From: a virus
Length of the DNA stretch: 23,661 nt
Reading direction: 5' to 3' (one strand)
Virus record (IMG/VR): IMGVR_UViG_3300006793_000286
Coordinates: 1 to 23,661 of that record
Part shown: piece after piece, positions 7,084-14,467 of the stretch
Numbering within the stretch: the first letter of the stretch is position 1
Layout of the letters: each line of letters opens with the position of its first letter
Notes under the pieces: generated by a model
What the model saw: only the letters and a program-made list of their open reading frames with translations
The model's database searches: none
What the model was told of the DNA's origin: nothing
Position numbers and translations under genes: made by a program

Positions 7084-7178
7084 AAACGAAGAAGAAACAT
7101 ATCAAAACCAAGACACGCGAAGTTCTGACTTCGATGGTTGGTGATGTTCTGAAATTCACTGTTGTATGGCTGAACTGA
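7080..7178 (+). CDS. 32-residue basic protein, translationally coupled
   Basis: An ATG overlapping the preceding stop (ATGA at 7080-7083) opens a 32-codon frame ending TGA at 7176-7178, 13 bases into the next gene at 7166. The product starts MKTKKKHIKTKTREVLTSMV: a Lys-rich N-terminus and a short hydrophobic C-terminal end (VLKFTVVWLN). It fills an otherwise empty 82-base gap, and the stop/start overlaps at both ends match this genome's style. A small virion cement, connector clip or membrane-binding peptide is possible; no family recognised. Confidence 0.5.
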   Translation: MKTKKKHIKTKTREVLTSMVGDVLKFTVVWLN

Positions 7179-7756
7179 CAACAAAACAATTTGCAGCGAA
7201 GCTGAAAGGCATCACGCGCAAAATGAAGACAGACAATCTTCCATATAAGATCGCTGTGCAGACCGTTCATGCGCTGCGCATCAATCGCATCTTTCATGTT
7301 GGTCTGAATGCTTCAGCAGGTAGAATTGGAAGCTATGACACCAAGCGTGAAATATATGCTTCTGATGATCAACTGCGAAGAAAAGGAACGCACAAAGGCA
7401 AGTCAGGTAAGACCAAGTTTCAGTCAGGCAAAGCACATAAGACTTCATACTACAAGAATTACAAAGCATTGAAACAGCAGCAAGGCTTCAACGCATCACG
7501 CGTGAATCTTCGCATGACGAACAATCTGCAAAGTGAATTTGCAAATGTGAACATCAGCAAAAGCAGCAACAGTGCGCCAAAAGGTTCAATGCCTGTCAAA
7601 GTCAATCCATTGTTGTATGTTGAACGCATTGACAATCTGAACAAGCTTGAAGGAATTGAAAAGAAATATGGTGATGTTTTCGGCTTCACAAATGGTGAAC
7701 GAACCAAATTCAATCGCACCTTTCAATTTGAAATGAATAAACTGTTGAACGCATGA
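7166..7756 (+). CDS. HK97 gp10-like / virion morphogenesis protein candidate
   Basis: The 196-residue protein starts MAELTTKQFAAKLKGITRKM and is very basic (Lys/Arg/Asn/Gln-rich), with a flexible GK-rich middle (residues 70-95) and a helical C-terminal end. Short basic proteins of this type between capsid and portal or tail genes are commonly HK97 gp10-like or gpS-like tail-completion proteins, which begin with a helix and have the same basic loop. The match is by character and position, not by an exact motif. It is flanked on both sides by 32-codon genes. Confidence 0.55.
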   Translation: MAELTTKQFAAKLKGITRKMKTDNLPYKIAVQTVHALRINRIFHVGLNASAGRIGSYDTKREIYASDDQLRRKGTHKGKSGKTKFQSGKAHKTSYYKNYKALKQQQGFNASRVNLRMTNNLQSEFANVNISKSSNSAPKGSMPVKVNPLLYVERIDNLNKLEGIEKKYGDVFGFTNGERTKFNRTFQFEMNKLLNA

Positions 7757-7851
7757 AAGTTGTACATACAAAGATCAAAGCCTGTTGTGGTGGAAAGAAA
7801 GGACGCAGAAGCTATCTTGAAGAATTCTATATTGTAGCAAAGGCAGCATGA
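7753..7851 (+). CDS. 32-residue basic Cys-Cys protein, coupled on both sides
   Basis: ATGA at 7753-7756 joins this frame to the previous gene, and ATGA at 7848-7851 joins it to the portal-like gene, so its 32 codons exactly fill the gap. The product starts MKVVHTKIKACCGGKKGRRS, with a CCGGKKGRR basic patch and a helical tail (YLEEFYIVAKAA). Perfect coupling at both ends and the absence of stops make it convincing for so short a frame. Function unknown; a portal-associated or connector peptide is possible. Confidence 0.7.
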   Translation: MKVVHTKIKACCGGKKGRRSYLEEFYIVAKAA

Positions 7852-9704
7852 AAGATCAAAATGAAATAGAACTTATTCTTGCAGATGTACTTGCAAAGTC
7901 TAAAGATCTGTACATCATAAATCAGAAGACAAAACAACCTGAATGGAAGGGTGTTCCTGATTATTATGAAGGGTATCAAGCTGCTGTGAAACAGGTCAAC
8001 AGAATTGCAAATCATTCTGAAGTTGACAAGTATCCTGCTGAACTTTTCAAGCATCGTGCGCCAAATCAGAATGCAGAAGAAAGTGAATACATAGAAAACA
8101 ATTACAAGAACACCACGCACCCTGTTTTCATGGACTATCTATCTGTGACTTCACGTGGCTTGAATGATCACAATTGGTCAATTGAATTCAGTGACACATC
8201 TGCTGAAGAACAAGACTATAAACACTACATCACAACACAGATCGATGTTTTCAAATCTGTTGAACGATATGTGAAAGACCTTGTTCCAACACTTCGCGCA
8301 AATGATGCGAATGGTGTCATGACATTTGATCTGAAGCAACCGAAAACTGTTGTGAAAGATGATGGTGAAGAAGTGGTTGATGATCGTGAAAGATTAGAAC
8401 CACAACCAAAATTCTATTCATCTGCACAGGTCGTTGAATGGACATGGAATGAACATGCAATGTTTGAAAGCACTGAACGTTCAGTTGTTCAGTATTACAA
8501 CCAACCGATGAAGATCGGTCGTGTGTTCTATTTCTATGATGACACAAACATTTGGAAGATCGAACAGACAGGCAACTTCATTGACAACACGTTCAATTTG
8601 AACATCATATTTGCACACGATCTGAAATACTTTCCATGTCAGAAGATGAAAGGTGTTCCAAAGATCCTGAAGTCAGATGAAATCTATTACACTTCACGCT
8701 TTTATTTCAGCGTTGATCCATTGGATTGGTCGTTGCTTTATTCAAACTATCTGAACGCAGCAATCGCGAATGTGTGCTTTCCTTTCAGATGGCAGATCGG
8801 TGACAACTGTGACTTCACAGATGCAGACAATTCAACTTGTCACAATGGACGCATTGCAACGAAAGACGGTGAAATGAAGTTGTGTCCTTCTTGTAAAGGT
8901 TCAGGAATGAAAGTCAGAACATCAGTGATGTCAACGTACTTGCTGAAGCCAAAAGAAGGACAAGATGAAGGTGACACATCTTTTCCAACACCTGTTGGAT
9001 TTGTTTCACCTGAAACAGACACACTTGACTTCACAGATCAGAAAGCAGCTTCACTGATAGCACAGGCACGTGAAATGCTGCACATTCATACTTCTGACAG
9101 CAAGGTGAAAGGCAATGAAAATGAAACTGCACTTGGAAAGATCATTGACATGAAGGCAATGTTCGCATTTGTGCAGCCTGACAGTGATCAGACATTTGAT
9201 GTGTTTCAGTTCTTGCTTGATGTGATCGGTGATGTGCGTTATGGAAAGAACATTGAAACAGCAAAACTGACCTATCCAAAAACGTTTGACTTCAGAACAG
9301 AAGCAGACGTTCTTGAAGACATCAGAACAGCACGTGAAGCGAATGCGCCAACACACATAGTCAATACATTAATACATCAGTACATCAGAACACGTTTCTT
9401 CGCAGAACGTGACACTGCACGTGTGTCTGAACTGATAACAACATCAGACAGATTGCTGACACTGACATCAGAAGAAATTGTTCAGCGTAAAGCACAGAAC
9501 ATTGTTGAAGCGTGGGAAATCGTGTTGCATGACAGCGCATTCACATTGATCAATGAATTGATATTTGAAGAAGAAGATTTCTTGTCATTGGATATTGACA
9601 AACAGGTTGAAAAGCTTGTGACAAAAGCAAAGCAAAAAGCACCTGAAGATGTCATTGAAAAGCGTGCAAGAAAAACAGCAGAACGTCTTGTCAATGGTAA
9701 CTGA
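7848..9704 (+). CDS. Portal-like protein with four-Cys zinc-ribbon-like insertion
   Basis: This 618-residue protein is of portal size, followed directly by a MuF-like head gene, the classic portal neighbour. Portals form the dodecameric ring at one capsid vertex through which DNA passes. The middle contains DPLDWSLLYSNYLNAAIANVC and a long C-terminal helical region (about residues 400-618) compatible with the portal stem and crown. Cys321, Cys331, Cys346 and Cys349 (C-x9-C-x14-CPSC, then KGSG) look like a DnaJ-type zinc ribbon inserted in the protein, which is unusual. No ATPase motif is seen, arguing against terminase. Portal assignment rests on size, helical layout and neighbours. Confidence 0.68.
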   Translation: MKDQNEIELILADVLAKSKDLYIINQKTKQPEWKGVPDYYEGYQAAVKQVNRIANHSEVDKYPAELFKHRAPNQNAEESEYIENNYKNTTHPVFMDYLSVTSRGLNDHNWSIEFSDTSAEEQDYKHYITTQIDVFKSVERYVKDLVPTLRANDANGVMTFDLKQPKTVVKDDGEEVVDDRERLEPQPKFYSSAQVVEWTWNEHAMFESTERSVVQYYNQPMKIGRVFYFYDDTNIWKIEQTGNFIDNTFNLNIIFAHDLKYFPCQKMKGVPKILKSDEIYYTSRFYFSVDPLDWSLLYSNYLNAAIANVCFPFRWQIGDNCDFTDADNSTCHNGRIATKDGEMKLCPSCKGSGMKVRTSVMSTYLLKPKEGQDEGDTSFPTPVGFVSPETDTLDFTDQKAASLIAQAREMLHIHTSDSKVKGNENETALGKIIDMKAMFAFVQPDSDQTFDVFQFLLDVIGDVRYGKNIETAKLTYPKTFDFRTEADVLEDIRTAREANAPTHIVNTLIHQYIRTRFFAERDTARVSELITTSDRLLTLTSEEIVQRKAQNIVEAWEIVLHDSAFTLINELIFEEEDFLSLDIDKQVEKLVTKAKQKAPEDVIEKRARKTAERLVNGN

Positions 9705-10597
9705 TGGCATTATTCAGCGACACTATACGGAAACTGATTGAACAGAAAACAAACAGGCTTGAAAGCATTCCTGATGCGTTTGCTGCTGACATGATCAGAA
9801 TTCAACAATCGAAGTTCAATGACATCATTGGACTTCTGAATGAACTTGAATTCAGTGGTGGAAGTCTTGTGACAAACAAAACAAATCTGACAAAGATTGA
9901 AGGTGTTGTTGACAGCATCAAAGATGTTCTGACAGATGATGAATTTGAAGATGCAGTGTCAGGATTGCTGAAAGAATTTGACACACAGGCTGACATCAAT
10001 TACAAGTACTTTGGTGAAGTAGTTGAAGATTTCAAAGTTCCTGCAATAGCAGATGACATTTTGAATGAACGAAAAGTTGCTGCTGTTGAAAGTCTATTGA
10101 ACAGCACTGATGATCTTCTGACAAATCCTATGCGTCAAGAACTTGCAAACAGTGTCACATCAGGTGCAACACGTAAAGATCTGATCAACACATTCAGAAC
10201 GCTTGTTCTTGGAAGCAATGACACAGATGGTCGTTTGCTTAGATCAACAAGACAGATCGTGTCAGACACGTTTGCGCTGTCAGATGCTTCAGTGTCAAAC
10301 GCTGTTGCTGATCAGTTAGGTCTTGACTATTATCTTTTCACAGGTGGTCTGATAGAAACTACACGCTGCTTTTGTCGTGAAAGAAACGGCAAATATTTTC
10401 ACAGAAAAGAAGTTGAAGCGTGGGGTCGAAAAGAAAAGCTTGGAAAGTGCAAGACCAACAAAGGATGGGCAGGCATGATGGCAGGCACGAACGAAAAAAC
10501 TATTTTTATAACACGTGGCGGTTATAACTGCCAACACGCACTGCTTGCAGTGTCTGAAGCTGTTGTTCCAAAAGAAGTAATTTCAAGAAATGCTTAA
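9704..10597 (+). CDS. MuF-like (SPP1 gp7-like) minor head protein
   Basis: The 297-residue protein has a helical N-terminal 200 residues followed by a compact C-terminal domain with ETTRCFCRERNGKYFHRKEV (residues 218-237) and ITRGGYNCQHALLAV (269-283). The T-R--C---G--F spacing and closing NC-H motif match the MuF/SPP1 gp7 domain, where Cys/His residues end the fold. Such proteins bind the portal inside the procapsid and may enter the host with DNA. Start overlaps the portal stop by one base (TGATG). No toxin domain is fused at the C-terminus, which ends 14 residues after the motif. Confidence 0.78.
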   Translation: MALFSDTIRKLIEQKTNRLESIPDAFAADMIRIQQSKFNDIIGLLNELEFSGGSLVTNKTNLTKIEGVVDSIKDVLTDDEFEDAVSGLLKEFDTQADINYKYFGEVVEDFKVPAIADDILNERKVAAVESLLNSTDDLLTNPMRQELANSVTSGATRKDLINTFRTLVLGSNDTDGRLLRSTRQIVSDTFALSDASVSNAVADQLGLDYYLFTGGLIETTRCFCRERNGKYFHRKEVEAWGRKEKLGKCKTNKGWAGMMAGTNEKTIFITRGGYNCQHALLAVSEAVVPKEVISRNA

Positions 10598-12233
10598 AGC
10601 AATAATCACATATTTGAATTTGAAGCTTAGTCTTCTGAATTATTTTGACATGACGCGCTGCTTGTGTGAATTGAAAGCAGAAAGTGACAAAGAAGATGAC
10701 ACGCGCATCAGTCCGAAAGAATACATCAGCAATGGTGAATGGCAGTCAATAGACTTTGACGCATTCAACGGTGTTTCTTATTGGCGGCTGCGTGATGAAA
10801 TTCAAACAGAACCTGTTGAAAATCAATACAAGGCATCAAAGAAAGTTGATGTGAAAATTCCTTTGCGCTTGGTGTTCAGTGTGAACAGAAGCAAGCTGAC
10901 ACAGGATGATGCGTATTCATTTGACAGAATTCGTGAAACGATTGTCAAGCAGTTCAATTTTGATGATGGTGATCTGAAGACACAGCTTCAAGTGAATAAG
11001 GTAACTGTCAGCGCACCAACAGCGAACGGAAACGCGCAAGAAGTGTGGAATGAAGAAACAGCGAACACAGGAACTTTTGAACCAAAGTATGAAGTTGTTT
11101 TTGGATCAATTGACATTGACGTTGATCTTGTTGCAGACAAAGATTGTCTATTAACTGAATGTGATGAAATAGAACAGGACATCTTGAAGACGTTTGACTT
11201 CTGCAAAGCTGCTGTTCGTGATAGACTTACATCTGAACAAGAACAGTGCTTGATTGATGCGCTGTGTGCGTGTGCTGATGCAACAGTTCAAGTGAACGGT
11301 GCTGATGTTGGAACAGTTGCAAGTGGTGGAACATACGACCAATCAATTCACGACACAGCAGGTACTGATGTTGGTACTGCTGCAAATCCTTCAGTGATCG
11401 GTGACAGTTCAAATGAAGTCAATGGTGTTGACATATCTGAACCAACAGTTGCAGAAGGAACGCACAATCAGCAGATACATAATTCAGCAGCTTCAGACGT
11501 TGGAACGGCTGCAAATCCTTCTGTTGTTTCGGATGCAACGGTAACAATAAACGGTGATAGTTTAGGTGCAACAGGTGATGTTGTGGCTGAAGGTTCAGTT
11601 GATATTGATGTTCAGCAAGGCGGTGCGCCTGTTGGTTCGTGGGATGGATCGGTTTGGGATGTTCCTGCATCAGCGTGTGGAAGTACAGCGGCACAACTTA
11701 AAACAGGTCAGACCGTAAGCTATGCAACTGGTGATGATGGTGATCTGCAAGAAGGTAGGGAAGTTGATTTTACAACTTTAAACGAAAACAACTACTTTGG
11801 AAATACCAATAGGTTTACTGATGAACTAGGTACACAAGTCTATGCTAATAACATAGCCATAGATTGGAGTACTTACGACCAAACAACAAACAACGTTACA
11901 GGATGGTATGTTGTCAAGCAATCTGCAACTCCGTGGGCTACTGCCATCACTAATTGCACTTCGTTCAGCGTGGGTAGTTTTACAAGTGGCTGGTATCTGC
12001 CAAATATTAGACAATACGCCCAGATTTTGGACTTATCTTCCACATCAAGATTAAACTATTCACCATTCAACATAACATTCGGGCTATTAAATTCGTCAAC
12101 TACTTACCCATCCAACACAGCGCAAGCGTGGGAAGGTGTGGCAGGTGGTGGTTCAACCCCTATTTTTAACAGAACGAAAACAATTAACACTGAATACTTG
12201 ATAGCGCGAACTTTTAACACTTCAGAACTTTAA
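10590..12233 (+). CDS. Tail/neck protein fused to DUF1566 (Lcl-type) receptor-binding domain
   Basis: The 547-residue protein has three parts. Residues 1-225 form a Cys-containing domain with no known match, perhaps virion attachment. Residues 232-365 hold two copies of a unit with DVGTAANPSV (260-269 and 303-312) and IH(D/N)-A-(G/S)-DVGT, then GSWDGSVWDVPA, all recurring features of Bacteroidota phage fibre proteins. Residues 370-547 read as a DUF1566/Lcl C-terminal domain: KTGQTVSYATGDDGD, then WATAITNC, then GWYLPNIRQYAQI (the W-LP---E-L motif). That domain is used for carbohydrate or surface binding. From about 11690 codon use changes (GAG, CTC and CTA appear), suggesting an exchanged receptor module. 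The start overlaps the previous gene by eight bases; ATG at 10650 is an alternative. Confidence 0.72.
   Translation: MLKAIITYLNLKLSLLNYFDMTRCLCELKAESDKEDDTRISPKEYISNGEWQSIDFDAFNGVSYWRLRDEIQTEPVENQYKASKKVDVKIPLRLVFSVNRSKLTQDDAYSFDRIRETIVKQFNFDDGDLKTQLQVNKVTVSAPTANGNAQEVWNEETANTGTFEPKYEVVFGSIDIDVDLVADKDCLLTECDEIEQDILKTFDFCKAAVRDRLTSEQEQCLIDALCACADATVQVNGADVGTVASGGTYDQSIHDTAGTDVGTAANPSVIGDSSNEVNGVDISEPTVAEGTHNQQIHNSAASDVGTAANPSVVSDATVTINGDSLGATGDVVAEGSVDIDVQQGGAPVGSWDGSVWDVPASACGSTAAQLKTGQTVSYATGDDGDLQEGREVDFTTLNENNYFGNTNRFTDELGTQVYANNIAIDWSTYDQTTNNVTGWYVVKQSATPWATAITNCTSFSVGSFTSGWYLPNIRQYAQILDLSSTSRLNYSPFNITFGLLNSSTTYPSNTAQAWEGVAGGGSTPIFNRTKTINTEYLIARTFNTSEL
11310..11540 (+). repeat. Two imperfect coding repeats in fibre-like protein
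   Basis: DVGTAANPSV is encoded at 11367-11396 and again at 11496-11525, each preceded by related TYDQSIHDTAGT and THNQQIHNSAAS segments and followed by a short V/T-rich strand. The DNA copies share long stretches (for example GCTGCAAATCCTTC). They probably form repeated beta elements of a fibre shaft. Confidence 0.7.
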
Positions 12234-12235
12234 TC

Positions 12236-12469
12236 ATGCCAACTTATAAATTTGAACAATTCAACGTTGAAATAAAAGATCCAACCATTTCAAACTATTC
12301 ACCGAAGTACACAATCGGTTGTGATGTTGGTTCTGTAACAATAACGCTTGAAACTGAAAGCACGAAGTTGTATGGCGTACAGCTTGATGGCTTTCCAAAT
12401 ACAGATGAATGGACTGACAAAGATGTTGAAGCGTGGGTTTTGGAAGATTTGAAGAAATACGAAGTTTAA
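12236..12469 (+). CDS. Small hypothetical protein after fibre gene
   Basis: The 77-residue protein starts MPTYKFEQFNVEIKDPTISN, three bases after the fibre stop. Alternating hydrophobic residues suggest a small beta-rich fold with a helical acidic end (WVLEDLKKYEV). Its place directly behind a receptor-binding protein makes a fibre chaperone or fibre-tip accessory protein plausible. No family recognised. Confidence 0.65.
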   Translation: MPTYKFEQFNVEIKDPTISNYSPKYTIGCDVGSVTITLETESTKLYGVQLDGFPNTDEWTDKDVEAWVLEDLKKYEV

Positions 12470-12502
12470 ATTCAGAAACATAACCATTGGAACGGTGTCA
12501 TC

Positions 12503-12748
12503 ATGAGCGAAGAAGAAATGGAACAGCTAAAGCAAGACATGGCAGTATTAAAGACCGATTTCAAAGAAGTGAAAACGGCACTAATCGGAAATGCAGAATT
12601 GAAGCAACGTGGTTTAATCCATGATGTTAAAGATAATTCAGCTTATATTAGACGCGACAAGAAGCACAAAGAAAAAGCAGTGGGAATTTTTGTGGGTGTT
12701 CAATCTGCCATCGCTGCGTTGCTTACGTGGATGAAGTTCAAACTCTGA
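12503..12748 (+). CDS. Coiled coil plus C-terminal membrane segment (XhlA-like)
   Basis: This 81-residue protein has an N-terminal helix rich in Glu/Lys with heptad-like spacing (MEQLKQDMAVLKTDFKEVKT), a short basic stretch, and one membrane segment at about residues 58-77 (AVGIFVGVQSAIAALLTWMK). This is the layout of XhlA-like phage lysis accessory proteins, which sit in the inner membrane with the coil in the cytoplasm. It starts a run of small membrane proteins before the endolysin gene, supporting a lysis role. Confidence 0.65.
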   Translation: MSEEEMEQLKQDMAVLKTDFKEVKTALIGNAELKQRGLIHDVKDNSAYIRRDKKHKEKAVGIFVGVQSAIAALLTWMKFKL

Positions 12749-12751
12749 TAA

Positions 12752-12976
12752 ATGCCTGACACAGACATACTGAAGCAAAAAAGTCTGAACACAGGTCAGA
12801 TCATTGCAGTTGTTTTCTTTGCAGTGTCAGCAACGTTTGCAGTCACGAAGATCGTTCTTGACATTGAACATCAGAAGGATAAATTGAACTACACAAACGA
12901 GCGCATTGATAAGAAGCACAATCAAGCAATTCAGTATATTGATGACAGATTTGAAGCTTTGAAGAATGATAAGTGA
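12752..12976 (+). CDS. Small single-span membrane protein, lysis cassette
   Basis: The 74-residue protein has one membrane segment at about residues 16-37 (IIAVVFFAVSATFAVTKIVL) followed by a charged helix (NERIDKKHNQAIQYIDDRFE). It lies four bases after the previous gene and overlaps the next by 11 bases. Location among membrane and lysis genes suggests a holin partner or antiholin; no specific family recognised. Confidence 0.65.
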   Translation: MPDTDILKQKSLNTGQIIAVVFFAVSATFAVTKIVLDIEHQKDKLNYTNERIDKKHNQAIQYIDDRFEALKNDK

Positions 12977-13235
12977 ACTGCGAAAAGGTGGAAGAAAAAG
13001 CAACGCAACGCTGTTGGTGATGATCGTCTTGACAGTTGTGTACTTGATACAGTTCATTCAAATAACTGTTCTGATGGTGCTTGACTATAAAGACATCTGT
13101 TTTGACATGTCGTATGTGCAAATGTATCCACGCATGACAACAACAGAATACATTGCAGGAATGGTTTCATTGATCGGTCTTTTCGGTGCTGCTAATGCTT
13201 ATACATACAACAAAACTTCAGAAGATGAAAGCTAA
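12966..13235 (+). CDS. Holin candidate with two membrane segments
   Basis: The 89-residue protein has two clear hydrophobic segments, about residues 15-38 (TLLVMIVLTVVYLIQFIQIT) and 62-78 (EYIAGMVSLIGLFGAANAY), a basic N-terminus (RKGGRK) and an acidic end (TSEDES). Its size, two-span topology and place directly before the endolysin fit a class II holin, which opens the inner membrane. It overlaps neighbours on both sides by 11 bases. Confidence 0.68.
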   Translation: MISELRKGGRKSNATLLVMIVLTVVYLIQFIQITVLMVLDYKDICFDMSYVQMYPRMTTTEYIAGMVSLIGLFGAANAYTYNKTSEDES

Positions 13236-13614
13236 TTTTGATCTGTACGCGAATTTTACAAAGTCTGAATTTGACTGCAAGCATTCAGGAAAGAATGAAA
13301 TGCAGCATTCGTTCATGTCAAAGCTGCAATCACTGCGCACAGCGTATGGTAAGCCTATGAAGATCACTTCAGGCTTTCGTGATTTCACGCACCCTATTGA
13401 AGCAAAGAAGTCAAGAAAGAACGGTGCGCATCCAACAGGAAAAGCGTGTGACATTTCCATCAGCAGAAAAGAAGCATATCAGCTTTTGAAGTTGGCTGTT
13501 GAATTAGGGTTCACAGGTATTGGCTTCAAGCAAAAAGGTTCAGGTCGTTTCATACATCTTGACACGATTGAAGACAATGATCTTCAACCAAGACCTTCGA
13601 TTTGGTCATATTGA
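13225..13614 (+). CDS. M15-family peptidase endolysin (VanY/Peptidase_M15_3-like)
   Basis: From the ATG at 13225 the product has 129 residues. ITSGFRD (residues 47-53) and GAHPTGKACDIS (68-78) give the M15 zinc motif H-x-x-G-x-A-x-D (His69, Asp76), and FIHLD (109-113) supplies the second zinc His111. These metallopeptidases cut peptidoglycan peptides, typically L-Ala-D-Glu or D-Ala-D-Ala bonds. No signal peptide is visible, so export through the holin is expected. An in-frame ATG at 13186 would overlap the holin gene by 50 bases; 13225 overlaps by 11 and starts at a typical N-terminus. Confidence 0.88.
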   Translation: MKANFDLYANFTKSEFDCKHSGKNEMQHSFMSKLQSLRTAYGKPMKITSGFRDFTHPIEAKKSRKNGAHPTGKACDISISRKEAYQLLKLAVELGFTGIGFKQKGSGRFIHLDTIEDNDLQPRPSIWSY

Positions 13615-13967
13615 AAGTCATTGAATTCATACAGAAGTGGTGGATGGTGATCATAATTGCTGTCATAGCACTTCTTTTCGCATCTGCTGCACTTTCTTTG
13701 TTGTCTGATGGTCTTGCACAGAAAAAAGAATTGAAAGCGTTAAAACGCGCCAAAACAGAAGAACTGCAAAAGCAAGAAGATCATTTCAATGGCATCATTG
13801 CAAGTTATCAGGACAGTCTGAAGCTGATTGACTTGCGAATTGATAGCTTTGACATTGCACTTGGTGTAAAAGATGAACAACTAAACAACACACATGATGA
13901 AGTTCAATTGCTTTCAGGTGATAGTCTTGCTATTGTTGACGCACTTCAACGCGTTTTCACAAGATGA
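13602..13967 (+). CDS. Rz-like inner-membrane spanin subunit
   Basis: The 121-residue protein has an N-terminal membrane anchor (about residues 13-36: WWMVIIIAVIALLFASAALS) followed by a long charged helix likely to form a coiled coil (KKELKALKRAKTEELQKQE). This is the N-in/C-out layout of Rz i-spanins, which cross the periplasm to contact an outer-membrane partner and disrupt the outer membrane. It directly follows the endolysin, overlapping it by 13 bases, and its 3' end overlaps the next gene in another frame, as in Rz/Rz1. Confidence 0.72.
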   Translation: MVILKVIEFIQKWWMVIIIAVIALLFASAALSLLSDGLAQKKELKALKRAKTEELQKQEDHFNGIIASYQDSLKLIDLRIDSFDIALGVKDEQLNNTHDEVQLLSGDSLAIVDALQRVFTR

Positions 13968-14328
13968 TGTTCTTGTCATTTGGTATGAAGAACAGACACG
14001 TTACTGCATCACAGAACAACAAGCACTGCTGACAGTAGAACTTGACATGCAGAATGAAATTCACAAAGGTCAGATCATAGACCTGAAAGGAAAGAACGCT
14101 GAACTTCAAAAGAAGGTTGATGCAAAAGACAAGATCATTGAAGCCACTGACAGCATCATTGAAGTCAAAGATGAACAACACGAACTGACCAAAAAAGAAC
14201 TGCGTCAGCGAAAGAATAAAGCCATCAGAGAATGGTTCAAGAACAATGCTGAAAAGCTGCTGATCGGTTCAGGTGCTTTTGTCGGTGGTGTTGCTGTTGG
14301 TATTGGAACAGGTTTCAGTGTCAGATAG
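13894..14328 (+). CDS. Rz1-partner candidate with signal peptide and C-terminal hydrophobic segment
   Basis: The 144-residue protein overlaps the Rz-like gene by 74 bases in a different frame. It starts MMKFNCFQVIVLLLLTHFNA followed by FSQDD: a signal peptide with the AFSQ cleavage style common in Bacteroidota. The middle is a coiled coil (about residues 55-120) with repeated K-IIEA and V-DEQ patterns. The C-terminal LLIGSGAFVGGVAVGIG (about 123-139) is a glycine-rich hydrophobic segment that could insert into a membrane. No lipobox Cys is present, so it is not a standard Rz1 lipoprotein. It probably serves the outer-membrane step of lysis. Stop codon is TAG. Confidence 0.65.
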   Translation: MMKFNCFQVIVLLLLTHFNAFSQDDVLVIWYEEQTRYCITEQQALLTVELDMQNEIHKGQIIDLKGKNAELQKKVDAKDKIIEATDSIIEVKDEQHELTKKELRQRKNKAIREWFKNNAEKLLIGSGAFVGGVAVGIGTGFSVR

Positions 14329-14346
14329 CAGTCAAAATTCAATCAT

Positions 14347-14400
14347 TTAACTTATAAGTTAATACGTGTAACACGTAAATTTGTGCTTATAACGCAAATT
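14347..14400. repeat. Three abutting palindromes
   Basis: Perfect palindrome TTAACTTATAAGTTAA (14347-14362), then TACGTGT-A-ACACGTA (14363-14377), then AATTTGTG/CGCAAATT with a seven-base loop (14378-14400, one G-T wobble). No base separates them. They lie between the last lysis gene and the first early-gene promoter. An operator array, a replication origin element or a strong transcript end are possible. Confidence 0.8.
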
Positions 14401-14414
14401 AATTCACAAAAAGC

Positions 14415-14445
14415 TTGCATAGTAACTTTCTATGATATACATTTG
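14415..14445 (+). promoter_or_regulatory. Early-region promoter, near-consensus Bacteroidota type
   Basis: TTG (14415-14417), 20 bases, TACATTTG (14438-14445). Between the boxes CATAG (14419-14423) and CTATG (14430-14434) form an inverted repeat, a possible operator. The first gene starts at 14468, about 15 bases after the expected transcript start, behind an A-rich leader. Confidence 0.78.
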
Positions 14446-14467
14446 ACCTAACAAACAAACAGAAAGC

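Noticed and set aside
11367-11525. Attachment-site-like direct repeat
   Set aside because: The copies keep the reading frame and encode a repeated structural motif, so they are protein repeats.
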